Part shown: positions 7,814 through 18,972 of the stretch, in pieces
How positions within the stretch are numbered: position 1 is the stretch's first letter
Layout of the letters: each line of letters opens with the position of its first letter
Source of the DNA: Rhodospirillales bacterium
GTDB lineage: Bacteria; Pseudomonadota; Alphaproteobacteria; Rhodospirillales; UBA2165
Direction of reading: 5' to 3'
NCBI GenBank assembly: GCA_028823885.1
Contig: JAPPFK010000160.1
Coordinates: 1 to 51,288 of the forward strand
DNA length: 51,288 nucleotides
Notes under the pieces: model-generated
Seen by the model: the letters and a program-made list of their open reading frames with translations, nothing else
Told to the model about the DNA's origin: nothing
Database searches by the model: none
Made by a program: the position numbers and the translations under genes

Positions 7814-9904
7814 ATGCCCGATGCGGTCTCCGCCCCGCCAACCGCGCCGAAAAAGCCGACGACCGTCACCCTCCACGGCCGAACCCGAACCGATGATTAC
7901 GCCTGGCTGAAGGACGGGAACTGGCAGGAGGCGATGCGCGATCCGGACAAGCTGGACCCGGAAATCCGCGCCTATCTGGAAGCCGAGAACGCGTACACCA
8001 AGGCCCTGCTCGCCGGGACCGAGGAACTTCAGAGGCTGCTGTTCGACGAGATGAAGGGACGGATCAAGGAAGACGATTCCTCGGTCCCCGCCCCGGACGG
8101 CGAATTCGAGTATTTCAACCGCTACGAGACCGGCGGGCAGCACCCGCTGTTCTGCCGCCGGAGCACCGGCGACACGGGAGACGGCGAGGTGTTGCTTCAC
8201 GGCGACAAGGAAGCTGAAGGCCTGTCCTTCTTCCGGGTCGGCGGCTGCAGGCATTCCACGGACCATGCGCGGCTGGCCTATGCCCTCGACACCAACGGCT
8301 CGGAAATCTTCACCGTCAAAATCCGCGACCTGGCGTCCGGCGGCGATCTCGATGACCGGATTCCCGATTGCAGCGGCAATATCGTCTGGGGAAACGACGG
8401 CGAGACCCTCTACTACACGGTCCTCGACGACAACCACCGCCCCTACCGGGTCAACCGGCACCGGGTGGGCGCTGAGGCGGGCGACGACGTCACGGTCTAC
8501 GAGGAGACCGACCCGGGCTTCTTCGTCGCCGCGGGAAAGAGCCAAAGCGGCAAATTCGTGGAGATTTCCGCCCACGACCACACCACCTCGGAGGTGCATC
8601 TGATCGATGCCGACGATCCGGGCGCCGAGCCGGTGGCCGTCGCACCCCGCGAACCCAACGTCGAATACGACATCGCCCATGTGGGCGACAGGCTGTTCAT
8701 CCGCACCAATGCAGGCGATGCCGTCGACTTCAAGATCGTCGAGGCGCCGCTGAGCGCACCGGGGCGGGAGAACTGGACCGATTTGATTCCGCACGAACCC
8801 GGCCGGTTCATCCGTTCGATTCTGGAATTCGGCGGCTATCTGGTCCAGCACGAACGCATCGACGGCCTGCCCCGGATCGTCGTCCGCGAACTCGCGTCCG
8901 GCAGCGAACACGCCATCGCCTTCGACGAAGAGGCCTACGAGCTGGGCATCATCCCGGGCTATGAATTCAACACCGACATTCTGCGGTTCACCTATTCGTC
9001 CATGACCACGCCCAGGCGGACCTTCGATTACCGGATGGGGGACCGCACCCGCGAGCTTCGGAAGGAGCAGGAGGTGCCGAGCGGGCACCGGGCGGGCGAT
9101 TACGTGACCCGGCGCATATTCGCCCAACGGCCCGACGGCGCCCGGGTGCCGATCTCCATCCTGCACGCCAGGGATACGCCCCTGGACGGCTCGGCGCCGG
9201 CTCTGCTCTACGGCTACGGCTCCTATGGCATGTCCATGCCGGCGAGCTTCTCGACCAACCGCCTGAGCCTCGTCGACCGGGGCTTCGTCTACGCCATCGC
9301 TCATGTCCGGGGCGGCACCGAGAGGGGCTATCAGTGGTACCTGGACGGCAAGCTGGCCAAGAAGAAGAACACTTTCGAGGACTTCGCCGCCGCCGGGGAA
9401 AAGCTGGCCGAGGAAGGCTTCAGCGCCGCCGGCCGGATCGCCATCCACGGCGGCAGCGCGGGCGGGATGCTGGTCGGGGCATCGGCCAACATGCGCCCCG
9501 ACCTCTGGGGCGCGGTGGTCGGCGAAGTGCCCTTCGTCGATGTGCTCAACACCATGTGCGACAAGGACCTGCCGCTGACGCCGCCGGAATGGCCGGAATG
9601 GGGCAACCCGCTGGAGAGCAAGGAGGCCCACGACTACATCGCCTCCTATTCGCCCTACGACAATGTCGAGGCCAAGGACTACCCGCCGATCTTCGTCACC
9701 GCCGGGATCAGCGATCCCCGGGTCACCTACTGGGAGCCGGCGAAATGGGTGGCCAGGCTCAGGGAACTCAAGACCGACGACAATCCGCTGATGCTGCGGA
9801 CCAACATGGAGGCCGGTCATGCCGGCGCCGCCGGGCGCTTCGACCGCCTGGACGAAGTTGCAATGGTCTACGCATTCCTGCTCGGCGTACTCGGCAAGGC
9901 GTAG
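7814..9904 (+). CDS. ptrB: Oligopeptidase B, prolyl oligopeptidase family S9A
   Basis: A 696-residue cytoplasmic serine peptidase that cleaves short peptides after basic residues. An N-terminal beta-propeller (about 70-400) is followed by an alpha/beta-hydrolase domain. The nucleophile is Ser548 in HGGSAGGML. The acid is in GISDPRVTYWEPAKW and the histidine in MEAGHAGAAGR near the C-terminus. GYGSYGMSMPASF and HVRGGTERGYQWYLDGK are oligopeptidase B signatures. The ATG at 7814 (MPDAVSAPPTAPKKP) was chosen because it lies 4 bp after the MscS stop. A longer frame upstream overlaps the channel gene and is not coding. Confidence 0.95.
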   Translation: MPDAVSAPPTAPKKPTTVTLHGRTRTDDYAWLKDGNWQEAMRDPDKLDPEIRAYLEAENAYTKALLAGTEELQRLLFDEMKGRIKEDDSSVPAPDGEFEYFNRYETGGQHPLFCRRSTGDTGDGEVLLHGDKEAEGLSFFRVGGCRHSTDHARLAYALDTNGSEIFTVKIRDLASGGDLDDRIPDCSGNIVWGNDGETLYYTVLDDNHRPYRVNRHRVGAEAGDDVTVYEETDPGFFVAAGKSQSGKFVEISAHDHTTSEVHLIDADDPGAEPVAVAPREPNVEYDIAHVGDRLFIRTNAGDAVDFKIVEAPLSAPGRENWTDLIPHEPGRFIRSILEFGGYLVQHERIDGLPRIVVRELASGSEHAIAFDEEAYELGIIPGYEFNTDILRFTYSSMTTPRRTFDYRMGDRTRELRKEQEVPSGHRAGDYVTRRIFAQRPDGARVPISILHARDTPLDGSAPALLYGYGSYGMSMPASFSTNRLSLVDRGFVYAIAHVRGGTERGYQWYLDGKLAKKKNTFEDFAAAGEKLAEEGFSAAGRIAIHGGSAGGMLVGASANMRPDLWGAVVGEVPFVDVLNTMCDKDLPLTPPEWPEWGNPLESKEAHDYIASYSPYDNVEAKDYPPIFVTAGISDPRVTYWEPAKWVARLRELKTDDNPLMLRTNMEAGHAGAAGRFDRLDEVAMVYAFLLGVLGKA

Positions 9905-9930
9905 CGGTAGACGGCGAAAAGCAGGCGATC

Positions 9931-10932
9931 ATGGACCCCATCAGTCAGGGCATTCTCGGCGCGGCGCTGCCGCAGGCCGCCTCCCGCAGGAAATCGGTGG
10001 TATTGGCCGGATTGGCGGGGTTTGGCGCCGGGCTGCTGCCCGATGCGGACGTATTCATCCGCTCCTCGACCGATCCCCTGCTGGCGCTCGAGTTCCACCG
10101 CCAGTTCACCCATTCGATTTTCTTCATTCCGTTCGGCGGACTGATCGCGGCGGCGATCGTCCATCTCGTGCTCTGGCGATGGTGGCGGTTGCCGTTCCGC
10201 CAAACCCTCATCTACTGCACCCTCGGTTACGCCACCCACGGGCTGCTTGATTTCGCGACCTCCTACGGCACCATGCTGTTCTGGCCGTTCAGCGACCTTC
10301 GGTTGTCGGCCAGCATCATTTCCGTCATCGATCCCCTGTTCACGGTTCCGATCGCGGTCCTGGTCGGCTCGGCCATGGCCTGGAAGTCGCCCAAACTTGG
10401 CCGCCTCGCCTGCGCCTGGGCGATTTTCTATTTGTCGCTCGGCACGCTCCAACACTTCAATGCGAGGGCGATGGCCGCGGACCTGGCGGCCGGCCGGGGG
10501 CACGCGCCGGGCGACATCACGGTCAAACCGAGCATCGGCAACATTCTGGTCTGGAAGACCATCTATACGGTGGATGACCGCTATTACGTGGATGCGGTTC
10601 GGGCCGGAATCGCACCCCGGATATACCCGGGCACCTCGATCGCCAAACTCGACATTCGGCGCGACTTCCCCTGGCTCGATCCCGGGAGCCAGCAATACAG
10701 GGACGTCAGCCGTTTCGCCTGGTTCAGCCAGGGCTATGTCGCCCTCGATCCCAAGGTGCCCAATACCGTGATCGATGTCCGCTATTCCTTTCTGCCCAAC
10801 ACCGTCGATCCCTTGTGGTCGGTCGAGGTTTCCCCAACCGCGGGGCCCCACGATCATGTGAAGTGGGATGGGGAACGGGAGGACGGCCGGCCGCGCATCG
10901 GCGAAATATGGCGGATGATCGTCGGCGGTTGA
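9931..10932 (+). CDS. DUF457 membrane-bound metal-dependent hydrolase, YdjM-like
   Basis: 333-residue inner-membrane protein. The start MDPISQGILGAALPQA, the LLPDADVF motif and the EFHRQFTHSIFF motif are typical of the DUF457 family; the Asp and His residues are the presumed metal ligands. Four or five hydrophobic helices occupy about residues 20-190. The C-terminal 140 residues are soluble and carry WLDPGSQQYRDVSRFAWFSQG. Substrate is unknown for most members, some of which are under LexA control in E. coli. The ATG at 9931 follows the peptidase stop by 26 bp, so it may be co-transcribed with it. Confidence 0.82.
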   Translation: MDPISQGILGAALPQAASRRKSVVLAGLAGFGAGLLPDADVFIRSSTDPLLALEFHRQFTHSIFFIPFGGLIAAAIVHLVLWRWWRLPFRQTLIYCTLGYATHGLLDFATSYGTMLFWPFSDLRLSASIISVIDPLFTVPIAVLVGSAMAWKSPKLGRLACAWAIFYLSLGTLQHFNARAMAADLAAGRGHAPGDITVKPSIGNILVWKTIYTVDDRYYVDAVRAGIAPRIYPGTSIAKLDIRRDFPWLDPGSQQYRDVSRFAWFSQGYVALDPKVPNTVIDVRYSFLPNTVDPLWSVEVSPTAGPHDHVKWDGEREDGRPRIGEIWRMIVGG

Positions 10933-10977
10933 TCCCGATGAACTCGCCTCGCTAAACTCTCCCGCGAGGGAGGAATC

Positions 10978-11865
10978 ATGGCCCAATCCAATATCGAGGT
11001 GACACCGCTGGCCGGCTCCATGGGCGCCCTGGTCTCGGGATGCGACCTGTCGGGCGATCTCGACAACCGGACGTTCGACGCCATCCACCACGCGTTCACC
11101 GATCATCTGGCGATCTTCTTCCTGGACCAGCGGCTGACCCCGGAAACCATGAGCCGGTTCGTCGCCCGCTTCGGTGAGCCCCTGCCCCACCCCTACATGA
11201 AGCCGCTGGAGGGCGCGCCGGCGGTCCACGAACTTCGCAAGAAGCCCGAGGAAAGCCATGTCTTCGGCAATCTCTGGCACATGGACTTCACCAACCTGCC
11301 CCGGCCGTCACTGGCCAATTCGCTCTATGCCCGCGAAATCCCGACCCGCGGCGGCGATACGCTGTTCACCAACATGTACATGGCCTACGAGGCCCTGTCG
11401 GACGGCATGAAGGAGATGCTCGGCGGCATGAACGCCGTCCACGGATTTCCCGAGACCTACAAACGGAACGTCGCCCTCGAGGAAGCCAAGGCCGGCGTCA
11501 CCAAGATGGATGCCGACACCATCGCCTACCGGGACAACTATGACAGCGAGGTCGTCCATCCGGTGATCCGGGTGCACCCGGATTCGGGCCGGAAGGTGCT
11601 CTACGTCAACCCCGGCTTCACCTTGCGCCTGGAAGGAATGACCGAGGAAGAGAGCAAACCCATATTGGACTACCTCTATGCCCACGCGGTGCGCCCCGAA
11701 TTCACCTTCCGCAACAGATGGCGGGTGGACATGCTGGGTATCTGGGACAATCGCTGCTCCATGCACTACGCGATGAACGACTATCCCGGACAAACCCGGG
11801 TCATGCACCGGATGGTGGTGCTGGAACTCGAGGAACCGTCACGGCATGTAAACCAAGCCGGCTGA
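10978..11865 (+). CDS. TauD/TfdA-family Fe(II)/2-oxoglutarate-dependent dioxygenase
   Basis: 295 residues, with a strong Shine-Dalgarno (GGAGG) before the ATG. The iron triad is visible: His and Asp in LWHMDFTNLPRPS (HxD, about residues 100-102) and the distal His in IWDNRCSMHYAMNDY near residue 262. The 2-oxoglutarate-binding Arg lies in the following GQTRVMHRMVV. Family members hydroxylate taurine, aryloxyacetates, carnitine precursors and similar small acids. No sulfonate transporter, desulfonation or carnitine gene sits beside it, so the substrate cannot be assigned. It converges on the serine hydrolase gene downstream. Confidence 0.92.
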   Translation: MAQSNIEVTPLAGSMGALVSGCDLSGDLDNRTFDAIHHAFTDHLAIFFLDQRLTPETMSRFVARFGEPLPHPYMKPLEGAPAVHELRKKPEESHVFGNLWHMDFTNLPRPSLANSLYAREIPTRGGDTLFTNMYMAYEALSDGMKEMLGGMNAVHGFPETYKRNVALEEAKAGVTKMDADTIAYRDNYDSEVVHPVIRVHPDSGRKVLYVNPGFTLRLEGMTEEESKPILDYLYAHAVRPEFTFRNRWRVDMLGIWDNRCSMHYAMNDYPGQTRVMHRMVVLELEEPSRHVNQAG

Positions 11866-11928
11866 GATTACACCCGCACCCGATAAAATCCGGGGAAGGA
11901 GGGCTCCTCCGAGATCAGGCGGGCCGAA

Positions 11929-12951
11929 TCAACCCCGGCAGGCGGTTTCCGCGCTTGCGGCGCGTGCCAAGGCGGGCACCACATGATCGTCCATCAGTTC
12001 CGACATGGCCCACCAGTAGCCTTCCCGCCGGGAATGCCGGTCGGGATCGGACAGGATGACGACGCTCGCCCCGAGGCTCGGGATCACATAGAGAAACTGG
12101 CCGCCGAAGCCTCGGCCGTAATAGGCGGTGTGGCCGCAGATCCGGCGCATGAACCAGCCATAGCCGTAGGGATGGCCGGTAAATCGCGACGCCGTCCGGG
12201 GCTCCCAGGACCGTTTGACCCAATTTTCGGAAAGCACGCGGCGGCCCTCGTGCAGTCCGCCGTTCCGGTAGAGTTCGCCGATGGCCAGGAGCGCCCGCGG
12301 GCTGAGCGCCATGTTGTTGCCGCCGAAATAAATGCCCTTGGGATCGGTTTGCCATTTGGGGATGGAGATGCCGAGAGGCTTGGCGAGCCATTCGTTGGCC
12401 AGCGCCCAGGTGCTTTTGCCGGAGACCCTGGTCAGCAGCGCCGACATCACGTGGGAGCTTCCCGTCGAATAGAGCATGGCGCCGCCCGGCTCGTCGACGA
12501 AAGGCCGGGTGAGCGCGAACGACACCCAATCCTTGGATTGGACCCAGCGGCCGTAATTGCGCCCGGAGGTGCGTTCGAGGCCGGTTTGCATGGAGAGGAA
12601 ATTGCCGACGGTGACGGCCTGGAGCCTGGGATCGGCGCCCGCCGGCAAGGGCATCAGATCGGCCAGCGGCTGCTCGGCACCTTTGATCAGCCCCCGGTCG
12701 ATGGCCATGCCCACCAGGGCGGATATGATGGATTTGGCGACCGACTTGATGTTGGCGGCCCGGTCGACGCTGCGGCCCTTGGCGGCATGGCTGACGACCG
12801 TTTCGCCGTCCTGCGCGATCATCAGGACGTGAAGGCGGGGCAGTTCCCGCGCGCGTTCGACAACCCCCGCGAACCGGGTCTCGTCCGCAGCGGCGGGGAC
12901 TGCCAGAAACAGGACAACGGCGGCGACTATCCATGCCGGAGGCCATCTCAT
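11929..12951 (-). CDS. Secreted serine hydrolase, beta-lactamase/penicillin-binding-like (family S12)
   Basis: 340 residues from the ATG at 12951, which gives a signal peptide MRWPPAWIVAAVVLFLAVPA cleaved near AAADE; a start at 12984 would bury it behind 11 residues. The nucleophile/base pair is in IKSVAKSII (SxxK). The YGYGWFMRR stretch and GHTAYYGRGFGGQ near the C-terminus match the third active-site motif of esterase-like class C relatives. It is probably a periplasmic or secreted esterase or D-amino peptidase. Nothing nearby suggests beta-lactam resistance. It is transcribed towards the dioxygenase gene. Confidence 0.88.
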   Translation of the reverse strand: MRWPPAWIVAAVVLFLAVPAAADETRFAGVVERARELPRLHVLMIAQDGETVVSHAAKGRSVDRAANIKSVAKSIISALVGMAIDRGLIKGAEQPLADLMPLPAGADPRLQAVTVGNFLSMQTGLERTSGRNYGRWVQSKDWVSFALTRPFVDEPGGAMLYSTGSSHVMSALLTRVSGKSTWALANEWLAKPLGISIPKWQTDPKGIYFGGNNMALSPRALLAIGELYRNGGLHEGRRVLSENWVKRSWEPRTASRFTGHPYGYGWFMRRICGHTAYYGRGFGGQFLYVIPSLGASVVILSDPDRHSRREGYWWAMSELMDDHVVPALARAASAETACRG

Positions 12952-13041
12952 GGGAAACACATCGCAGACCGCCGCCGAACGCACAACTCACAAATCCGAA
13001 ACCAGGCTGATAGTATCCGATCGAAATCCGGGAGTTTGCTC

Positions 13042-13590
13042 ATGAAAAAACCAATCTCCGCTTTTTGGCTCGCCGCAATTGCCTTGATGTTCGGCTCGAG
13101 CGCGGCCATCGCCTCGGAGCAGCATCTGCGCCTCATCGACCGCCTCGACCGGCCGCGGGACGGCTACTGCATCGACATTCCGGGCACCCCCGGCAATCTG
13201 CGCACGGACATCCCGTTGTTCGCCCACAATTGCAAGGCCGGGCTGCCGCCCGACGCCGCCGTCGTGTTTACGCCGGAAGGCTATATCCGGTTTCCTGGGC
13301 CCGACAAGTGCGTGACCATCGCCGGCGTGAACCAAGGCGCCCTGCCGGGCGCCGCCGCGATGCTCGCCGATTGCGGCACCTCGTCCATGTTCTTCAACGC
13401 CGCCAATTTTCAGCGCTTCGAGCTGAAAGACGACGGCAAGCTGGTCCTCGGGAATTCCAACCTGTGCCTCGCGGTCGGATCCGCCTCCGCCGCCACCTAT
13501 TCCAGCGCCGACCGCTGGCGAACCCTGTTCGTGGACGATTGCGATACGGCGGATGCCAGGCTTTCCCGTTGGGAGTTCATCACGCCGTAG
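13042..13590 (+). CDS. Secreted six-cysteine protein, beta-trefoil (ricin-B-like) pattern
   Basis: 182 residues, with Shine-Dalgarno GGGAG and an ATG at 13042. A signal peptide (MKKPISAFWLAAIALMFGSS, cleaved near IAS-EQ) is followed by about 155 residues containing exactly six cysteines at 43, 64, 90, 111, 142 and 167. They fall in three pairs separated by 21, 21 and 25 residues, and each repeat starts with a C-I/V/L-x-I/V pattern (YCIDIPG, KCVTIAG, LCLAVG) and ends in x-x-C (HNC, ADC, DDC). This threefold layout is what a ricin-type beta-trefoil lectin with one disulfide per lobe looks like. I do not recognise a named family, and QxW motifs are weak, so a carbohydrate-binding role is inference. 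Confidence 0.8.
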   Translation: MKKPISAFWLAAIALMFGSSAAIASEQHLRLIDRLDRPRDGYCIDIPGTPGNLRTDIPLFAHNCKAGLPPDAAVVFTPEGYIRFPGPDKCVTIAGVNQGALPGAAAMLADCGTSSMFFNAANFQRFELKDDGKLVLGNSNLCLAVGSASAATYSSADRWRTLFVDDCDTADARLSRWEFITP

Positions 13591-13646
13591 GTCGGCCTGC
13601 CGCCCGAAAATCGGCTTCGGCCGCCCGTAGCTCGAAGAGCGAAGGC

Positions 13647-13735
13647 TGGCGGTGAGGGTGGGATTCGAACCCACGGTACCCATAAGGCACAACGGTTTTC
13701 GAGACCGCCCCGTTCGACCGCTCCGGCACCTCACC
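13647..13735 (-). tRNA. tRNA-Ser (anticodon CGA)
   Basis: On the minus strand an 89-nt class II tRNA begins GGTGAGGTGCCGGAGCGGTC. The acceptor arm GGTGAGG pairs with CCTCACC; the anticodon stem GCGGT/ACCGT encloses the loop CTCGAAA, giving anticodon CGA. A long variable arm follows, then the T arm GTGGG-TTCGAAT-CCCAC, discriminator G and an encoded CCA at 13649-13647. The long variable arm and the discriminator G fit serine. It reads UCG codons, which are frequent in this GC-rich DNA. Confidence 0.96.
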
Positions 13736-13826
13736 TGGGAGCGCGAGTGTTAATGGATTTCGCCCGGGTCCGAAAGGGCAAATTGCCGGGCGTGCGGAAA
13801 CGCCTGAAACTGCGCCCCTAAACCAT

Positions 13827-13855
13827 TTGACAGGGTGGCGTCCGGGGGGTAGTTT
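13827..13855 (+). promoter_or_regulatory. Predicted sigma-70-type promoter of rplU-rpmA
   Basis: TTGACA at 13827-13832 and TAGTTT at 13850-13855 are separated by 17 bp, 55 bp upstream of the rplU ATG. The leader between them contains a GGCGCC...GGCGCC hairpin near 13868-13886. Confidence 0.6.
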
Positions 13856-13909
13856 CCGCGGCCTTCGGCGCCTCGCGGGGGCGCCCAATTCATATGGATT
13901 ACAAAGACC

Positions 13910-14563
13910 ATGTTCGCAGTCATCAAGACCGGCGGGAAGCAGTATCGGGTGACGCCCGGCGACATCATCGTGGTCGAGAAACTGACCGCCGATGAGGGCT
14001 CCGCCGTCACCTTCGACAGCGTGCTGATGCTGGGCGAAGACGGCAAGGCGCCGACCGTCGGCACGCCGATGATCGCCGACGCGACGGTGACCGGCGAAGT
14101 GGTCGAGCAGGGCCGCGGCGAGAAGATCACGGTTTTCAAGAAAAAGCGCCGTCAGGGCTACCGCCGGACCAAGGGTCACCGCCAGCTCCGGACCGTCCTG
14201 AAGATCACCGGGATCAACGGCCAGGGATCCAAGGCGAGCGGCCAGGCGGCCAAGAAGCCCGCCGCGAAACCGGCCGCCAAGAAGACCGAAAAGCCCGCCC
14301 CGAAGGAAGCGCCAAAGGCCGCGGAGGCCGAGGCCGAAGCCAAGCCCGCGGCCAAGAAGGCCCCAGCCAAACCGGCGGCCAAGAAGCCGGCGGCGGCGAA
14401 ATCGACCGCGGCGAAGAAGCCGGCAGCGAAGAAGCCGGCTGCGAAATCCACGGCGGCCAAGAAGCCCGCGGCCAAGGCGGCGGCCTCCAAATCAACCGCG
14501 GCGAAGAAGCCCGCGGCCAAGAAGCCGGCTGCGAAAAAGGCGCCCGCGAAGAAAGACGGCTAG
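13910..14563 (+). CDS. rplU: 50S ribosomal protein L21 with long Lys/Ala-rich tail
   Basis: Residues 1 to about 104 are a complete L21 ([14 protein letters not shown], then [16 protein letters not shown], a 23S rRNA-binding segment). Residues about 105-217 are a low-complexity tail built of near-repeats such as [19 protein letters not shown] and [16 protein letters not shown]. The tail resembles the basic C-terminal domains of histone H1 and bacterial H1-like proteins. L21 in other bacteria is usually about 100-105 residues; extended forms occur in alphaproteobacteria. The tail is in frame, has no interrupting stop and ends 20 bp before rpmA. It may contact rRNA, DNA or assembly factors. The gene heads an rplU-rpmA operon ending at the terminator at 14867. 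Confidence 0.97.
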   Translation: MFAVIKTGGKQYRVTPGDIIVVEKLTADEGSAVTFDSVLMLGEDGKAPTVGTPMIADATVTGEVVEQGRGEKITVFKKKRRQGYRRTKGHRQLRTVLKITGINGQGSKASGQAAKKPAAKPAAKKTEKPAPKEAPKAAEAEAEAKPAAKKAPAKPAAKKPAAAKSTAAKKPAAKKPAAKSTAAKKPAAKAAASKSTAAKKPAAKKPAAKKAPAKKDG

Positions 14564-14583
14564 GACTCCCAGGAGCATTCGAG

Positions 14584-14841
14584 ATGGCACATAAGAAAGC
14601 AGGCGGCAGCTCCCGCAACGGCCGCGACTCGGCCGGCCGGCGCCTCGGCATCAAGAAATACGGCGGCGAGGCGGTCATCGCCGGCAACATCATCGTCCGC
14701 CAACGGGGCACCAAGTATCACCCCGGGGACAATGTCGGCATGGGCCGCGACCACACCTTGTTCGCGTTGAGCGACGGCAAGGTCGCGTTCCGGCGCAGGA
14801 AATCCGACCGGGTCTACGTGGCGGTGGAGCCGGCCAGCTAA
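14584..14841 (+). CDS. rpmA: 50S ribosomal protein L27
   Basis: 85 residues starting [20 protein letters not shown], the highly conserved L27 N-terminus that reaches the peptidyl-transferase centre; [20 protein letters not shown] and FHPG-type [19 protein letters not shown] follow. There is no N-terminal extension of the kind cleaved in Firmicutes. CCAGGAG lies shortly before the ATG. It is the second gene of rplU-rpmA and is followed by a strong intrinsic terminator. Confidence 0.98.
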   Translation: MAHKKAGGSSRNGRDSAGRRLGIKKYGGEAVIAGNIIVRQRGTKYHPGDNVGMGRDHTLFALSDGKVAFRRRKSDRVYVAVEPAS

Positions 14842-14845
14842 ATAG

Positions 14846-17073
<2,228 letters not shown>

Positions 17074-17087
17074 TCCGGAGCGGACCA

Positions 17088-18359
17088 ATGACCGAAGCGA
17101 CAACAGACATTCCCGCCCTGATGCGCCGAATCGGCGATGCCGCCAAGGCGGCCGCCGGGGATTTGTTCACTGCCTCCACCGACGCCAAGAACCGGGCCTT
17201 GCGCGAAGCGGCCGCGAATATCCGCGACAAGGCGGCCGATCTCAAGGCCGCCAACGACCTCGACATGGCGGCGGGCCGGGTCAAGGGCCTGACCGCGGCG
17301 CTCCTCGACCGGCTGAAACTCGACGACGACCGGATCGAGGGGATGGCCAAGGGCCTCGAGGACATCGCCGGCCTCGAAGATCCGGTGGGCACCAAAATCG
17401 CCGAATGGGACCGTCCCAACGGTCTTCATATCGAACGGGTCCGCACGCCGCTCGGCGTCATCGGCATCATTTACGAATCGCGGCCCAACGTGACGGCGGA
17501 TGCCGGCGCGCTTTGCCTCAAATCGGGCAACGCCTCGATCCTGCGGGGCGGATCGGAAAGCTACCACTCGTCGGGCGCCATCCTTGCCTCCATGCAGGAT
17601 GGGCTGCGCATGGCCAACCTGCCGGAAGCGTGTATTCAGATGGTCCCGACCACCGACCGGGCGGCCGTCGGCGAGATGCTGAAAATGGTGGAAACCATCG
17701 ACGTGATCGTGCCCCGGGGCGGCAAGAGCCTCGTGCAAAGGGTCATGGACGAGGCGCGGGTGCCGGTGTTTTCACACCTGGAAGGCAACTGCCACATCTA
17801 TGTGAATGACGGCGCGAAGCCCGACATGGCCCGGGATATCGTGGTCAACGGCAAAATGCGGCGGGTCAGCATTTGCGGCGCGACGGAGACGGTGCTGATC
17901 GACCGGACGGCCGCGCCCAGTCATCTGCCGGATATTTTGGACGCCCTGTTCGATGCCGGCTGCGAAGTTCGCGGCGACGCCGACACCCGGAAGCTGGACA
18001 GCCGGGTGATTCCCGCCACCGAAGAGGATTGGGATACGGAATATCTCGACAGCATCGTTGCGGTGAAACAGGTCTCCGGCGTCGACGAGGCCATCGAGCA
18101 CGTGAACCGCCACGGCACCGAACACACCGATGCCATCGTCACCGAGGACGCCCAGGCCGCCGACAGGTTCCTGACCGGCGTCAACAGCGCCATCGCGCTC
18201 CACAACGCCTCGACCCAGTTCGCCGACGGCGGCGAGTTCGGCATGGGCGCCGAGATCGGCATCGCCACCGGCAAGATGCACGCGCGGGGGCCGGTCGGCC
18301 TCGAGCAACTCACCACCTTCAAGTACGTGGTGCGCGGCAGCGGCCAGGTGCGGCCCTAG
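17088..18359 (+). CDS. proA: Glutamate-5-semialdehyde dehydrogenase (gamma-glutamyl phosphate reductase)
   Basis: Reduces gamma-glutamyl phosphate with NADPH, the second step of proline synthesis. 423 residues with the aldehyde-dehydrogenase-like signature [32 protein letters not shown], the catalytic Cys region [10 protein letters not shown] (about residue 235-245) and the C-terminal [17 protein letters not shown]. It lies directly after proB, and the product is passed between the two enzymes because the phosphate intermediate is unstable. Confidence 0.97.
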   Translation: MTEATTDIPALMRRIGDAAKAAAGDLFTASTDAKNRALREAAANIRDKAADLKAANDLDMAAGRVKGLTAALLDRLKLDDDRIEGMAKGLEDIAGLEDPVGTKIAEWDRPNGLHIERVRTPLGVIGIIYESRPNVTADAGALCLKSGNASILRGGSESYHSSGAILASMQDGLRMANLPEACIQMVPTTDRAAVGEMLKMVETIDVIVPRGGKSLVQRVMDEARVPVFSHLEGNCHIYVNDGAKPDMARDIVVNGKMRRVSICGATETVLIDRTAAPSHLPDILDALFDAGCEVRGDADTRKLDSRVIPATEEDWDTEYLDSIVAVKQVSGVDEAIEHVNRHGTEHTDAIVTEDAQAADRFLTGVNSAIALHNASTQFADGGEFGMGAEIGIATGKMHARGPVGLEQLTTFKYVVRGSGQVRP

Positions 18360-18373
18360 GAAAGTCCGCGCCG

Positions 18374-18967
18374 TTGGCTCGTCCCCGCTGCATCGGATTG
18401 CTTGGCGGCTCGTTCAACCCCGCCCATCACGGTCACCGTCAGATCAGTCTCGAAGCCTTGGACCGTTTGGACCTCGACGAGGTGTGGTGGCTGGTGTCGC
18501 CGCAAAACCCCTTGAAGTCCGCCGACGGCCTCGCCGGCTATGACCGCCGCCTGGAGCACGCGGCCGAGATCGCCGGCCATCCCCGGATCGTCGTCAGCGA
18601 TATCGAGAAGGAACTGGGAACCCGCTACACCATCGACACGATCACCGCGCTGCGGGAGCGGTTCGCCGGAGACCGGTTCGTGTGGCTGATGGGCGCGGAC
18701 AATCTCCTGCAGTTTCCCAGGTGGAAACGCTGGCGTGCGCTGTTTCGCGCCATCCCCATTGCGATTTTTCCCAGGCCTACATATTCTAGACGTGCGTTGT
18801 CCGGAAGGGCGGCCCGCCGCTTCGCCCGTTATCGGGTAAGCGGTATCCGGGCCCCGAGCCTGGCTCTCATGAAGCCGCCCGCGTGGGTTTTCCTGCGCAC
18901 CCGGCCCGACGCGGTATCGGCCACCCGCATCCGCGCCGAGGAGGAAGCGGATTGGCCGCAAACCTAG
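18374..18967 (+). CDS. nadD: Nicotinate-nucleotide adenylyltransferase
   Basis: Adenylylates nicotinate mononucleotide in NAD synthesis. 197 residues with GLLGGSFNPAHHGH (nucleotidyltransferase HxGH motif), WWLVSPQNPLKS, WLMGADNLLQFPRWKRW and the C-terminal SATRIRAE (SxTxIR motif). There is no ATG or GTG upstream of the conserved N-terminus: the frame opens with TTG at 18374, preceded by AGGAAAG about eight bases earlier, and I take that as the start. The gene begins 14 bp after proA and ends just before rsfS, matching the common nadD-rsfS-rlmH order. Confidence 0.93.
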   Translation: MARPRCIGLLGGSFNPAHHGHRQISLEALDRLDLDEVWWLVSPQNPLKSADGLAGYDRRLEHAAEIAGHPRIVVSDIEKELGTRYTIDTITALRERFAGDRFVWLMGADNLLQFPRWKRWRALFRAIPIAIFPRPTYSRRALSGRAARRFARYRVSGIRAPSLALMKPPAWVFLRTRPDAVSATRIRAEEEADWPQT

Positions 18968-18972
18968 TCGTC

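Noticed and set aside
7586..9820. Minus-strand open frame of 744 codons opposite oligopeptidase B.
   Set aside because: No recognisable motif; overlaps a gene with an intact catalytic triad; explained by codon bias in GC-rich DNA.
11866..11928. Intrinsic terminator between the dioxygenase and serine hydrolase genes (GGAGG-gct-CCTCC).
   Set aside because: The stem is only 5 bp and no T-tract follows on either strand.
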